A stretch of DNA of 44,708 nt from Priapulus caudatus (GCF_000485595.1 NW_014577587.1:220913-265620), one strand, 5' to 3'. Positions 10,977 to 23,128 are shown, counted from the stretch's first letter. Numbers and translations are program-made. Notes: generated by a model from the sequence alone, not told the origin.

Positions 10977-12604
10977 TATATAATTTATGTTATTATTATG
11001 TTATTATTACTATTTATGTTATTATGTTCTACTATTTATGTTATTTATATTTTCTACTTGGGTCCAACCGATGATCGATTACGCAATTACAACCGATTGA
11101 CAACACTAATGTGTATATATATGTATGTTAGTATATTATGAATGTGTTCATAAGGTTTCGTATTGGAAACGTGGTTCACGGAAAATAGCTTCTATGATCA
11201 AACGGGGCTACAAATGTGTAGAAATAAATGGGATTTGAACCTAAAAGTTTTCTAGATAGCTAAACCTTATGGGATCCGAAGGTAATGTTGATATGACGTC
11301 ATAAATATACTAGCCAATCAAATGTGGTGTACGGTAACATAGCGGAAGTGGATACTCTTCCGTATACGGTTAAATATCCACTGCCTATAAATTAACGCAA
11401 GGGAAGGGGCTTGTTAATGTACTAGTGCGTTCGATTTGCTTCCCCAAGTTAACCTTGGCCTACTCGGGCCAGCCCCAAATACGTTCGATTTGGCAGTCAC
11501 GTGGTATTTCTGCGTTACCCGGGTGAGGCCGAAGTAACCCGCTAGCCTAGCCGCTCACTTGGGGAAGTATCCCACAATTCATTGCAACAAAATCTTCAAA
11601 AATACAAAAAAATCTTCAAGCAGTAATGAAGCATGACTGTCGATGACTGCGTGTGTTTGCTCATTCTTAGATTTCATTAATAATAAGATTGCAATTGCTA
11701 TTCTTTTTTTCCTTGTCACTGGCATCCACTATGATAATTAACCCGGGTTAACCCAAAAACCGTTCGTTTAATTTCCCTAACCCAGATGCGTTCGATTTCT
11801 TACACAGGTTAACCCAGGTGGCTCTATATTTTTTTTTTACACTCCTCATAGGCTATGAGCCAGACCCCCACAAATTGACCGGTCGGTACCATACAGATAT
11901 GGAGTAAGGCTCATTGTGATTTTTAGCAAGATATATATCCCTAGATATGAAAAAAATGTGATAGCAGTGTATAACTCTCGGCCATCTCTGTGTTATCACT
12001 CAAAATAGTATTATACCCCTTAATTCTTCGCTTTGCCAAAATATGTGATATTTGGTAAAATTGAAATAAATATTTTGTTAAGGACTACATAGTGCCAATA
12101 ATTTGCCTACTGGATGCCAACTAATATAGTAATAGCAATATATTACAAGTGCCTGAACATTATAATTTATTGCAGGTCTCAAACTTCACCATGGTACTGA
12201 CAGCAAATGTAGTGGTTGCCATCCTTAACATTGTGCTCCTAAAAATGTGATATTATCAAGAGCCAGTAATACATGTATTATTAGCATAATGTATTATTAG
12301 CTCATGATAATAATTATTGTGCATGGTCGTAAACTGCCGTAGCTACCCTACCTGGTATGGCTTCACCATGTAGCATACATGTGTATTTTGCTTTATGCTG
12401 CATGGAAACTTTCGAAAAAATTTGTTTCCTTGATAACCCTTCTTTGGGGGAAATGTTTGCCTTGGCTATTCGTCAAACTTTCCGTGGTGCCTTAACATTT
12501 CTGATTAAGCAGAAGGCAACACTTGCCTTGCCCTAGTGAAATTAACATTCAACTCGTTAGCGAATGTTTAACTCACCTACCATGTGTGTATGCATACTTT
12601 CCAG

Positions 12605-15413
12605 ACAAGGATCTGGAAGTGCCTGTCGGAGTGTTATGGGAGGCTTTGTTCGTTGGTTAATGGGCAGCAATGAGGATGGTAGTGACTCCATAGCAGAGCA
12701 GGTTGTGTCCGAGACACATTGGCCAGAGCTGCGGGTTCTAGTTTGTGTGGTATGTATGATGTGTATGCATGTAAAAGTCCGTCCACAAAAGCTATGATTT
12801 CATGCCTGGATTTCAGATTTCAAATCTTTATACAGTTACCAGGATCAGTCAGGATTGTACTATGGTTTATGTTTATCAAGCTACGAACTGGCATTGACTG
12901 AAAAACTGACATTGATTTTGCACGAGATATACAATTGACACATCTTTGAACCAGAAAATCGAGTGTGACTGTCACATGTATAGTCGACACAGGGTGCGAA
13001 ATTAGCGCGAGTCTGGAGTCAAATACTCCCTGATTTACTGTCGGACTCCCTGATTTGACATCATATGCAGGAGTCCGTGTGACTCCCTGAAAATTCTGCT
13101 ATACTAACTAGTTCGTTCCAGAGCACGGCCTCGCGGAATTACCGTATTTTTTCAGCAAATGTCGAAAGAAAATTTGGCAGACGTGCAAGCCAACCACATG
13201 AATCTTCAAAATAAGCACATGCATTATTGTTAATATCTTTAATTTTGAACTTCAGACTACGGACTCCCTCATTTTGCTGCGGACTCCCTCTTTTTGAGGA
13301 CAGGGAGTCCGTTGGACTCCCTTGTTCAGAAGTTAATTTCTACCCCTGTCGACACATGTACTTCTGTTGACTATAGTATACCTCTCTTTGGCAACTACCA
13401 GAATGAACTGATGAACAGCGTAGGGCTTTCTTCATTTTTTACTTTTACTGGTTATGATCACAGGGATATACTTTATATAAGAAATAATTTAATAGGGAGA
13501 TCCTACTAGAGAACTTGCTGTGAATTTGTTAGCATTTGGTTGATAGTAACATACAGTCTGTTATCAGGTTAGCGACCAGAAAAAGAAGACAAGTAGCTCA
13601 ATAGGCATGGATAACACAGTAAAGACAAGTGCCTTAATGGATTACAGAGCAACGCATGTAGTACCGAGTAGGATGACAAAAATCATACAGGCTGTCAAAG
13701 ACCGAAATTTTGAAGCATTCGCAGTTGAAACTATGAAGGTATGTTGGGGGCATTTTCATACAATGTCGTACGTATCTATTCATATACTTGATTGTAGCAT
13801 TTTTCTTGTACAGTAAATGTATCCAATTTATTTATGTTTAAAAATGATTTAACAAATGAGTTAAAGTGGTCTATATAAAATTCGATCAATTTATACTAGC
13901 TGTATGAAAATCCACAATTCATGTATTTTCTTTCTTAGGATAGCAATCAGTTGCACGCTACATGCCTAGACACATACCCACCAATATTTTACCTAAATGA
14001 CACTTCGAAAGATATTATTACCATGGTCCATCAGTACAACAGCTACTGTAAACAAATAAAGGTAAGCGTGCCCTCCCACATATTCATTATAGTCGTTTGT
14101 GATGCTAGCATTTCCGAGGTGCACACTTGCACTTGTTATATCTCTCAACTATTTGATGTTGGTCGCTATCACATTGGCTACATCTAGCATCCTTAAATGT
14201 GATGAGATTTGCAGCTGCCTGTTCATTACATTGCGTGCAGGTTGCTTACACATTTGATGCCGGACCAAATGCGTGCCTGTTCACACTCGAGGAAGATGTG
14301 CCAGAGTTGTATGCTCTTGTTCAGCGCTGCTTTCCCACGGGACATTGTCATCAAGGACGGCAGGAGAGCATGGTTAAAGGAATGGACATCCCTACTTGCC
14401 CGCTTCCTGAGGTACGCAAAGTTGGCGCTCCTGATCGCTTGTGATAGTTAAACAGTAGCCAGTTTACAAAGAAATTCTGTGCTGGTGATACATTTTATTC
14501 CAAGCAATCAAAGTTTGTAAGCATTGTGCTTTCACTCACCATTGTAGAGCCAAACTCATAATTTAACCATAATTATCATGCTGCAACTACATGCACGAAT
14601 CGAAAAAATTTACATGTAATAATATAGTTCCATAATATATATAAATAAATAGTATACATGTATTCATTGCTGTGCTAATAGCAGTACTCATTGGTGCATC
14701 TTCCTAATTCATGTTGCGAACCCTCATTGCCAAGACGAATGTATCCCGTTACCTTGCATATCAGTCATATACAGACAACCCCATGCCATGAACGTGGTTT
14801 AAACATATCTGTACTGTTCGTGATTACATTAGTCATGTAATTATATTGTTTTCCTGTGTAATGATAATAGCAGGTTCGTGAAAGCCTATAAAGATTGTAA
14901 CAATGAAGGAAGCAATGTAATCAAAGGCTATATTTTTCTTCATAGGAATTGAAAGGGAACGTGACCGTCTCACCTGCTACTGATAGAATCAAATATATAA
15001 TACATACTAAGGTATGTTGTGTAGTGCTGTAGCTTTCATAACATTACCCACCTGTAAAAATATCATTTGTCTCCTTTGATACAAATAGTTAACCAACAAC
15101 AATTGGGCTTTCTTTTGATGCCTTGAATATTCACCCCTATCAGATAATTGTTTCATTTTGATGTGCAACTGAGCACTGGAAGCTATGCCACCTACAGGAT
15201 AAATTTTTACTAATCGATGGGAAAAGATAAATCTGCAAATAAAAACTGCTATACGAGATTTTCAAATGGTGAGTTGTGTTTGAGGTCTCCATTCGCTCAA
15301 TTTCATATTTTCGAATACTTTGTTTGCGTATATAGGTGGGCGAAGGACCTCGAATCATGGCTGATGAGGGTGAGCACTTGCTGGGACCAGACGGCATGCC
15401 CACATATGTCTAG
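12605..15413 (+). CDS. MVD: MVD, copy B (exons 6-11, complete C terminus)
   Basis: Six in-phase exons with consensus splice sites: 12605-12749, 13568-13738, 13939-14061, 14241-14411, 14946-15011 and 15336-15413, with the stop TAG at 15411. They encode residues about 148-397 of mevalonate diphosphate decarboxylase. Hallmarks are GSGSACRS (catalytic Arg), [25 protein letters not shown] (the catalytic Asp of the family, residue about 299) and the C-terminal [14 protein letters not shown], which closely matches the end of animal MVD proteins. Exon 6 duplicates that of copy A. Upstream of exon 6 the intron runs into the inverted repeat element at 12147, so exons 1-5 of this copy are not present here. 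Intron 6 holds a hAT-like MITE. Substituting copy C exons 1-5 gives a full 397-residue enzyme, close to the human length of 400. Confidence 0.93.
12991..13347. mobile_element. hAT-like MITE in MVD intron 6
   Basis: It is flanked by perfect 8-bp repeats GTCGACAC (12983-12990, 13348-13355). The ends are AGGGTGCGAAATTAGCG and CTTAATTTCTACCCCT, which are inverted relatives. The inside repeats GGACTCCCT / AGGGAGTCC motifs on both strands. No coding content is seen. The indel-rich equivalent in copy C is 22369-22845. Confidence 0.8.
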
Positions 15414-16925
15414 ATTTTATACATTCGTTCTAGCTGGGGTCAGATTAGATCAAATAATGTAGCACAATGCACAATTATTTAGTCGGTACACCCACAATTA
15501 TTGTATCATCATTGCTATACAGTTTGTACAAAAATATTTCTACTAATTATTTTTGTTAAACCAACAACACCCCGACTAGTTGAAGCATCATTGTGCTTCA
15601 TTGCAGAATCTTTTAATTTTGTACATTGTGTATTGGTATTAAAACTTGTCTATACATGGTCTTCATTAAACCAAGGTAATGTGTGAGCAGAATGTGACTG
15701 TGCTTACATGATACAGTATTTTTAGCTCAGCTGACGAAGTCAGATGCAGCTTGTAGAATCGCATGAATGTCCGTCCGTGTGTCCACAGTTACGGCACAAA
15801 TCTTAACCGCTCGACGTACGGTCTTGATATTCGGGACGTCGGGGGGGATCGCGAAAAGGACTCGGGATGTCGATTTTTGGGTCAAGGGTCAAGATGTGTC
15901 AATGGAGGGGGAATATTTCCCCCTTAACTTAAGGTATAGGAGGAAATACGGAATTGCGGCACAAATCTCAACAACTCAACCTACGCTCGTAATATTCGAT
16001 GTATAGTGTGATGGGGGGGGGGAAACCCATCACCAGTGCGAAATTGGAAGTCAAAGGGCAGTGGGGGGAAAGGTCAGATATCAGACATTTTCTGAGGACA
16101 TGGTCTAACAAACCGAGTGCAAAACTTTTTTGTTTCAGCGCTGACCTACCATTTTTATCATTTTATTGAAAGGACCATGAAATGTACTTTCCGCTGACGT
16201 GCGAAGTTAATGTTAATATATCGAAGTCATTAAAGTTTCACAGCTGTATCTTTATTACTGCACTACCGGTATAGCAAAGCCTATCATAGATTTTAGACGC
16301 ATTAGTAGTATCCTAGATATATTCTCTGAGCGCGAACACGGTGGCGGGAGGGCGCACTTGATTCGGTTGCCAGTGAGTTTATCAGAAGAATACCCGGCTA
16401 CAGTACACGTCAGTTGAGCGCTGTCGCACTGCGGCACTTGTTATTGTATTGATATTTTAATAGTTTATTATCATATAATCGTGATGAATCGAGAGAGTAT
16501 AGGTTGAGCAGTGTAGTCCTGTGTGAGCATATTTGTGCCACGAAAAGTTCTCAACAAGCCTAAAATATGCAACGCAGTTGAACTTTTTTTTAAAGCTTGT
16601 GAAGACAGTCACAGTATGGCCTATAGATAATTATGTATGAAGAGAAGTGACCCTATTGAGAATGACTGGGAATGCATAATTTCCTATCACAAAAACACTA
16701 GTTATTGCTGCATGTGTAATGTAGGTAACAGCTTCCAGAGTACATGATTTAGCTAAAGTGCCCCATTTTGTAACAAATAAACTGAATAATAAATAGCTCG
16801 GCGTATCGTAGCAAAGCACTATAGCTGGTAATGGGAATTTGTATTGCTTGGTTGTCCAGGTTGTGAAAATCTTAACACTTTTGTTGTAGTACGACTTCCT
16901 CAATACATATCTAACTTGCAAAAGA
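15414..16925. other. MVD 3' flank with dispersed repeat
   Basis: After the stop codon the sequence is shared with copy C up to the sequence CAAAAGAACAATT. From about 15722 it includes a dispersed-repeat-like segment (TTTAGCTCAGCTGACGAAGT, CCGTCCGTGTGTCC) with a G-run at 16012-16021. AATAAA-like motifs occur (AATAAA at 15238, inside the last intron), but I cannot fix the polyadenylation site. The reading frames here are not conserved between the two copies, so I call no gene. Confidence 0.5.
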
Positions 16926-17175
16926 ACAATTAGGTGATAGGATAGGATGATGTTTATTACTGGACATGCTCTCCATCCTTGAGCCCAGAAATCTGTGCAT
17001 CACTTCGTGATACCTAAGGTGCCTAAAGTAGATTTGCGCCCGGTCCGGTATACCGGAACGTACCCTGGTAACTATCTAATATGCCGGACCGTACCTCACT
17101 TACTCCCTACCGTACCCTGACTGTCCCTGTTCCGCCCACTACTGATGTCGCAAAATTTGAAATATACATACAGAC

Positions 17176-17656
17176 CTGTACAGGGGTCAAAATTAGCGGT
17201 ATACCGATATCCGCGGGATAGTATATTCTTGTGTTGGATACTAGATTTCAATGCTTGGTATCTCGCAGGGATAGTAAAATAAAATCGTCAAAATCGGGAT
17301 AGTGGTTGTTGAGTTATCAACTTTATACAGCAACGCATCTGAGCGAGTGCGCGCGATCTGAGCGGGCTCAGGCACCCTTACTATGCCACACTAGCATTAT
17401 ACAGCAGGCATAGCATATTTACAAGCGCAAGCGTAAGCGTGGCCGATGTTGATCATAAATGTGATGTGTATACATTGTATCAAGCAAACCAGACAATGCG
17501 TCTAGACAATACGTCTGCAGTGTACTGTGGAGGTGTATATAAAAATGAATGCAAGCGATGAGAATTTTGAAGGTTAAAATTACTATCCAAAAAATGGGAT
17601 ACCAGATCAATACCTGGTATCCCGAATGGATACCATAATAAAAATATAATTTCGAC
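17176..17656. mobile_element. MITE with CAGGGGT...ACCCCTG ends
   Basis: The left end CAGGGGTCAAAATTAGCG and right end TAATTTCGACCCCTG are inverted relatives and resemble the MITE in MVD intron 6. Both ends carry GGGATA / TATCCC motifs inside (GGATACCAGATC, CCTGGTATCCC). A clear 8-bp target duplication is not visible; CTGTA occurs on both sides but offset. Confidence 0.55.
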
Positions 17657-17830
17657 CCCTGCTGTATGATATCTTTATAAAGTTGGATTGGAGTATGAAA
17701 CTGTGAAACCAAGAAGAAATGTCAACCTATATACACTGATGCGCCCAATCCTTTTGAAAATATCGCGATGATCGGAAATGCGTTTTCCTTTCGCAATGTT
17801 TACGACATTTTCACACGAGATTTTTGAAAG

Positions 17831-18121
17831 ATGGCTCCAAGTGTTTACAATGTTGTGGTGGAACGGCAAAATTTGTATGATTATCTTAATGGGTTGGAAA
17901 TGTATAGACTCGCTGACACTTGTAGAAAAGGTCCGGAGGTGAAACGTAACAGGGTAAGGGTTACGAATATTTTGCGGAAAGGGGAGGAAGGACACAAGGA
18001 TCGGAAGGAACGGGAGCATAAAGCGGCGCATTTCCTGCCGACAAGCGGTACCTATGTATTACAACATCGGCTGAAAATCAAGGTACGATCTAGCTCTAGT
18101 ACTATAGCCCGCTTACATTGA
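17831..18121 (+). CDS. Hypothetical ORF, possible first exon
   Basis: A 96-codon frame starts at ATG 17831 with A at -3. It reads MAPSVYNVVVERQNLYDY, followed by a Lys/Arg/Glu-rich stretch (NILRKGEEGHKDRKEREHK). I do not recognise a family. The frame up to about 18082 looks protein-like and ends at AAAATCAAG|GTACGA, a plausible splice donor; the remaining codons fall in a hairpin repeat. It may therefore be a first exon, a pseudogene fragment or chance. No downstream exon is apparent before MVD exon 1 at 18771. Confidence 0.3.
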   Translation: MAPSVYNVVVERQNLYDYLNGLEMYRLADTCRKGPEVKRNRVRVTNILRKGEEGHKDRKEREHKAAHFLPTSGTYVLQHRLKIKVRSSSSTIARLH

Positions 18122-18180
18122 CTGCCGCTGGCCAGCGGCAGTCAATGTAACTTGTAAGCGGGCTATAGTACTAGAGCTAG
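18089..18180. repeat. 92-bp near-perfect hairpin
   Basis: CTAGCTCTAGTACTATAGCC at the left pairs with GGCTATAGTACTAGAGCTAG at the right. The arms continue through GCGGGC and meet at CCGCTGGCCAGCGG. One arm lacks seven bases (AAGTTAC) present in the other. The arms resemble the hairpins at 7343 and 10827. Confidence 0.75.
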
Positions 18181-18365
18181 GTACGGTCGGGCATATTAGA
18201 TAGTTACCAAGGTATGTTCCGATATACCGGACCGTACCCAGGGTACGTTCCGGCAGTACCGTGGGGGACATAGAGTATCAGCACTAGTAATAGTAGCTCC
18301 AAGAAACGGTATTGCTAGGGTTACAATACCGTATAGACAATCCGTCGCACAGCCTGGTCGGGCTA

Positions 18366-18428
18366 TAGTAATAGTAGTACTACTACTAGTAGTACTAGTA
18401 ATAGTAGTACTAGTAGTAGTAGTAGTAG
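18366..18428. repeat. TAG/TAC trinucleotide microsatellite
   Basis: An imperfect run of TAGTAA, TAGTAC and TAG units, partly self-complementary (AGTACTACTACTAGTAGTACT). Confidence 0.85.
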
Positions 18429-18770
18429 GACCCTAAACCTAAGTAACTGAGGGCTAACTGTTCAATTATTGAATGAACGAGTTGCTCCACATTTGCAATA
18501 ATTTATAAGATAATCTAATGTTAGTAATGAAACCTTTTTAATTAAATGACACATACTCTAGCGATGCCTTTAAAAAATATTTTGCTTTTACGTTGTAGTT
18601 TACGTAATCGGCAATAATGCATTGAATTGACACAAAAAAGATAAACTTTCGTGGGGGCAGACATTTTTCCTGGTAGATGGTCATCGAACTTTTAATTATA
18701 GAGGGCGAGGCAGTTTTTTATGGTTTATGGTTTTGCATGAGTTTGTTGTGTTGTTTTTCGGCAATATATC

Positions 18771-21700
18771 ATGAAAATCGTTACGTGCACGGCACCGATT
18801 AACATTGCTGTAGTCAAATACTGTATGTATACACGTACAATTATTTAACAGTTGATATTACGAATTGTCACTTGTATGAGCCTACTGAGTACTGTAACTA
18901 TATCATAATAACGTTTAATATTAATTATTATTAAGAATATTATGAGCAAGCCTTCGCACCCCAACGGCGCAAGCGCATGCGCATATAAATCATTAAATGA
19001 TATATTACTATTAGTATTAGTATTATTACCGCGTTCACACGGTCATGGTCAATGGCTCTAGATACAATAATCAGGAGTAGATAATAGGGAGGAGTGTGAC
19101 ATCAATAAACAAGGGAAATTCGTCATTTACTAGCCTTATAATACCTACGATTTACTACACGTAACTCATCCAACTGAGCTCAAATCGGACACAGTACATT
19201 CGCCAATCAATCGTGCGAAATCGTTTCCTCGTAGACACCCGCAATCGGAGATACAGCCTTAAACGTACGACCGATTCTCACATTCTCTGCGCCATTATCC
19301 AACGCCATTGCCGCGCCTTAATTCAAACAAAAGCGCAGGGCTTAGCCTACAATAGAGTGTAACATGTAGGCATGTAACATGTAAGCATGTAACATGAGGC
19401 ATGTGGCTCGCTGGGAGATTAGGCATCAACACTCGGCCGAGATAACCTTTGCACCCGTACACAGCTACACAGGCCACCTTTTGTACATAGCTGGCGCATG
19501 CCTTCACGCACTGCCACGCAACCGCATGATTAGCTCGTCGAGATGTTGCCGTCGGATCTCCCAATCTCCCTGCGAGCCACAAACGCCACCATTCAGCCTA
19601 TCGAGGAGAGCAAACAACAGCGACTCCGCCGCCGTGCTGCCTTTTGGTCTGAAATTATAGGCGCGCAATGGCGTTGGATTAATGGCCAGAGAATGTCGAG
19701 AATCGTGTTCGTACGTTTAGCGCTGTATCATCGGTATTCGCGGGTGTCTACGAGGAAACGATTTCGCACGATGATTGGCGAATGTACTGTGTCCGATTTG
19801 AGTACATTGTTGTGCTCATCTTCATTAATATGAATTTAAACAAACAAACATAACATAGTATTTCATTTCAGGGGGAAAAAGGGACAGTAGCCTAATACTA
19901 CCAATAAATGATTCTGTCAGTGCAACCCTTTCCCAAGACCAGGTATATAAACTAAGTAGTGTTATTTAAATGTTGCTCAGCGCATAAACGTGTACACATA
20001 ACATGTCCTATATTGTTTTTGGGGAAATGAATATTAATGGGAATTGCACATTAAATGACAGCTTATCCTGTTTTAAAATTAAATGAAGACAATTATGTTC
20101 ATAGCTTTGTGCAAAGACATCGGCAGCTGCTAGTCATCAATTCTCTGAGGACAGAATTTGGCTGAATGGTCAAGAGGAGTCCATTGAAAATGTCCGCCTG
20201 CAAAAGTGTCTCAGGGAGAGTATGTGTTTAACTATATATAACTCATTTATATAGTGTTTTATCGCTTACCTGTAGTAATCTTGTCTTATGAAAAGGTCAT
20301 ATAATGTAGCACTATGATGATTTTACGGCTGAGGTCAAAATTTCTTTGATATAACATCCTTGCAAATTTATTGACGTACAGTAGAAGTCCAAAAATCCAG
20401 AGATTGAGGAAATCGAGGATTGGGTCTGTCCGGTTTTTTGGATTTTCCGGATTCTCGGCAGTACTTTTAAAATTCAAATTTAAGGAGGAATAAAGAAGAG
20501 ATGAACAGGTAAACTTTGATAGTTTATTCATTAGCAAATACAGCATGCTTTATTTATCAAAACGAGCAGTTTTAAAGTAAAATAAAGTCGACACTTCATA
20601 AAAATGTTTTTTTTTAAATTCCACTACGAAAAAAGCGTGTAATGCTTGAAGTCATGGTTAAAAATGAACATTGTAAATGAAAAATAAAGTAAACGAATGA
20701 AAGCGAGTTATTGTATACAAATAAATTATTTATTTTTAGTTTATTAAACAGAGAATTAAATTTGAGTTTTTAAAAAGTCCAGATTTCTGGTATCCCGATT
20801 TTTGGACTTCTACTGTACACATTTCGATTGAATATGAATGTTTGTCTTGAACCTTTGAAGAAATTTATTCAGTCATGATACATTTCAGTTCGCCGTAGGT
20901 GCCGCAAACGAAAGCACTCTGATACAGGAGGTGAGGACAAGCATTTCTCAGAATACCATGTGCATATATGCTCTGAGAACAATTTCCCAACAGCAGCAGG
21001 ATTGGCATCCTCGGCTGCAGGTTACGCATGCCTCGGTATGTTTATTATATTTAGGTGCTGTTACTTGTATTATTGTAAGGTGGACTATGTGTGTAAAAAT
21101 TATGTTGCTATGCAGATGAGAATTATAAGAATAATTGATTGAAGCTAGTGTATTCTTTATAACTAAATCAGTAATTCATCTCTCTTGCAAGTCACAGGTT
21201 AAAACAGATCACACATTTGTTCAGTAGCTATGCTACTATAACTAATTGATATCATACTCATGTCCTTTAACAGTGTATTAAATTTTCATGATAGTATCAT
21301 TAATCTGTACTTTGTAAATGAACAGTAAAATATTGTAAGAGATGTCAAATATTGTATTTTGTCACACATTTTTCTTTCAGTATACACACTTGCTCAGCTA
21401 TTCAATGTAGAAGGTGATATTTCTGCAATAGCTAGGTGAGGCTGTGTTAAAATTTGAAATCTTATATCTAGCTTAGAACGTCCTTGTTAAGTAACATGTG
21501 TAATAATACTATAGTGTGTAGCTCCCCTTACAAGTGCCTGAACATTATTGCAGGTCTCAAACTTCACCATGGTACTGACAGCAAATGTAGTGGTTGCCAT
21601 CCTTAACGTTGTGCTCCTACAAATTTGATATTATCAAGAGCCAGTAATACATGTATTATTAGCATAATGTATTATTAGCTCATGATAATATTTATTGTGC

Positions 21701-22127
21701 ATGGTCGTTAACTGTCGTAGCTACCCTACCTGGTATGGCTTCACCATGTAGCATACATGTGTATTTTGCTTTATGTTGCATGGAAACTTTCTAAAAAATT
21801 TGTTTTCTTGATAACCCTTCTTTGGGGGAAATGTTTGCCTTGGCTATTCGTCAAACTTTCCGTGGTGCCTTAACATTTCTGATTAAGCAGAAGGCAACAC
21901 TTGCCTTGCCCTAGTGAAATTAACATTCAACTCGTTAGCGAATGTTTAACTCACCTACCATGTGTGTATGCATACTTTCCAGACAAGGATCTGGAAGTGC
22001 CTGTCGGAGTGTTATGGGAGGCTTTGTTCGTTGGTTAATGGGCAGCAATGAGGATGGTAGTGACTCCATAGCAGAGCAGGTTGTGTCCGAGACACATTGG
22101 CCAGAGCTGCGGGTTCTAGTTTGTGTG
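18771..22127 (+). CDS. MVD: MVD, copy C 5' part (exons 1-6)
   Basis: The exons are 18771-18822, 19872-19942, 20105-20219, 20889-21035, 21381-21435 and 21983-22127. All phases match and the splice sites are consensus. The ATG at 18771 opens [18 protein letters not shown], the N-terminal motif of mevalonate diphosphate decarboxylase with the substrate-binding Asn; exon 2 continues [19 protein letters not shown] and exon 3 contains [14 protein letters not shown]. Exon 4 has the ATP loop [15 protein letters not shown] and exon 6 the catalytic-Arg motif GSGSACRS. These give residues 1-195. Intron 1 holds a 631-bp foldback element and intron 3 a pogo-like MITE. The continuation (exons 7-11) is present but broken by indels. 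This copy differs from A and B by scattered substitutions and small indels, as an allele or recent paralogue would. Confidence 0.93.
19073..19089. repeat. Half copy of the AGGAGTAGATAATAG palindrome
   Basis: AGGAGTAGATAATAGGG follows ATAATC, as in the full palindromes at 9313 and 38478, but no right arm follows. It is a broken or partial member of that family. Confidence 0.5.
19176..19806. mobile_element. 631-bp foldback element in MVD intron 1
   Basis: The left arm (TGAGCTCAAATCGGACACAG, ACAGTACATTCGCCAATCA, TCGTTTCCTCGTAGACACCC) pairs with the right arm (GGGTGTCTACGAGGAAACGA, TGATTGGCGAATGTACTGT, CCGATTTGAGTA). Inner arms (TCGCTGGGAGATTAGG / CCAATCTCCCTGCGAG) also pair. The reading frames across it mirror each other and are not genes. 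Confidence 0.8.
20379..20815. mobile_element. pogo/Tigger-like MITE in MVD intron 3
   Basis: It begins CAGTAGAAGTCCAAAAATCC and ends GATTTTTGGACTTCTACTG, with TA on both sides (20377-20378, 20816-20817). A TA target and CAGTAGAA-type ends are typical of pogo/Tigger (Tc1-mariner group) elements. It is about 437 bp with no transposase, hence non-autonomous. Confidence 0.8.
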
Positions 22128-22368
22128 GTATGTATGATGTGTATGCATGTAAAAGTCCGTCCTCAAAAGCTATGATTTCATGCCTGGATTTCAGATTTCA
22201 AATCTTTATACAGTTACCAGGATCAGTCAGGATTGTACTATGGTTTATGTTTATCAAGCTACGAACTGGCATTGACTGAAAAACTGACATTGATTTTGCA
22301 CGAGATATACAATTGACACATCTTTGAACCAGAAAATCGAGTGTGACTGTCACATGTATAGTCGACAC

Positions 22369-22845
22369 AGGGTGCGAAATTAGCGCGAGTCTGGAGTCAA
22401 ATACTCCCTGATTTACTGTCGGACTCCCTGATTTGACATCATATGCCAGGAGTCCGTTGACTCCCTGAAATATTCTGCTATAGTAATAGTTTCGTTCCAG
22501 AGCACGCCCTCGCGGATTACGCGATAGTTTTTTCACGCAAGATGTCCGAAAAAAATTTGGGCAAGACACATGCAAGCCAACCACATGAATCTTCAAAGAT
22601 CAACCAGGCTAGCAGTTCAGGGTTCATTCGGTTAATATCTTCTAATTTTTCATGAAACTCTCCAATGTAACTACAGATCTCGACCATTATTCATGGCATG
22701 AAAGTGCAGAATTTGATGTCTATGGCATAGTAATTAAATCCTGCGCCCTCATTTGCTGGCAACCTCCCGTCTTTAGAGGAACCAAGGGATGTCCGAATGT
22801 GGACTCTCCTGTATTGTATCAGCAAGTTAAATTTCTAACCCCTGA
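22369..22845. mobile_element. hAT-like MITE in MVD intron 6, copy C
   Basis: Equivalent of 12991-13347, with GTCGACAC at 22361-22368 and 22846-22853. It is longer, because from about 22440 on the sequence carries many extra and missing bases and its middle part (about 22590-22800) no longer aligns with copy B. Confidence 0.7.
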
Positions 22846-23128
22846 GTCGACACATGTAGTTCGTGTTGAACAATAGGTAATACAGTGAAAGCTCCTCCTT
22901 GAGACATACTGTCATAGCCCACGAGAAATGAAACTGATGAACACGTAGGGCTTTCGTTTCAAATATTTTATTTTAACTATATTAACATTAGGTTAAGGAT
23001 ACAAGGGATATACTTACTTATAAGAAATAATTTGTCAAATAGGGAGATCCTACTCAGACGTAACTTGCTGTGAATTATTCGTTTAGCATAATGAGTTGAA
23101 TGAGTACATGTACAGTCTGTGGTATCAG

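Larger units (their letters stand above)
10234..12147 (-). repeat. Long repeat element, arm B (inverted copy of arm A)
   Basis: It reads as the reverse complement of 8045 back to 6091, then 4349 back to about 4263, with point changes and small indels. It lacks the AT-rich insert. It starts at the N gap, so its far end is unseen. It ends at AGCAATATA, after which MVD intron 5 sequence begins abruptly (TTACAAGTGCC), whereas in copies A and C that base run is preceded by GTAGCTCCCC. Either the element is inserted in intron 5 in one haplotype, or the join is chimeric. Confidence 0.75.
17040..18275. mobile_element. Foldback element (ACGTACCCTGG arms) split by insertions
   Basis: The left arm at about 17040-17105 (CCGGTATACCGGAACGTACC, then ATATGCCGGACCGTACCTC) and the right arm at about 18180-18275 (CATATTAGATAGTTACC, then CCGGACCGTACCCAGGGTAC) match the units at 33826-34075 and 36618-37365. 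The core has been replaced by about 1 kb holding a second MITE (17176-17656), an ORF and a hairpin. Confidence 0.6.

Noticed and set aside
16631-16921. 96-codon - strand ORF with hydrophobic stretches
   Set aside because: The duplicate at 26817-27035 does not keep the frame, and no domain is recognised.
19295-19833. Three overlapping ORFs of 88-96 codons
   Set aside because: They lie in the arms of a foldback element within MVD intron 1 and mirror each other.
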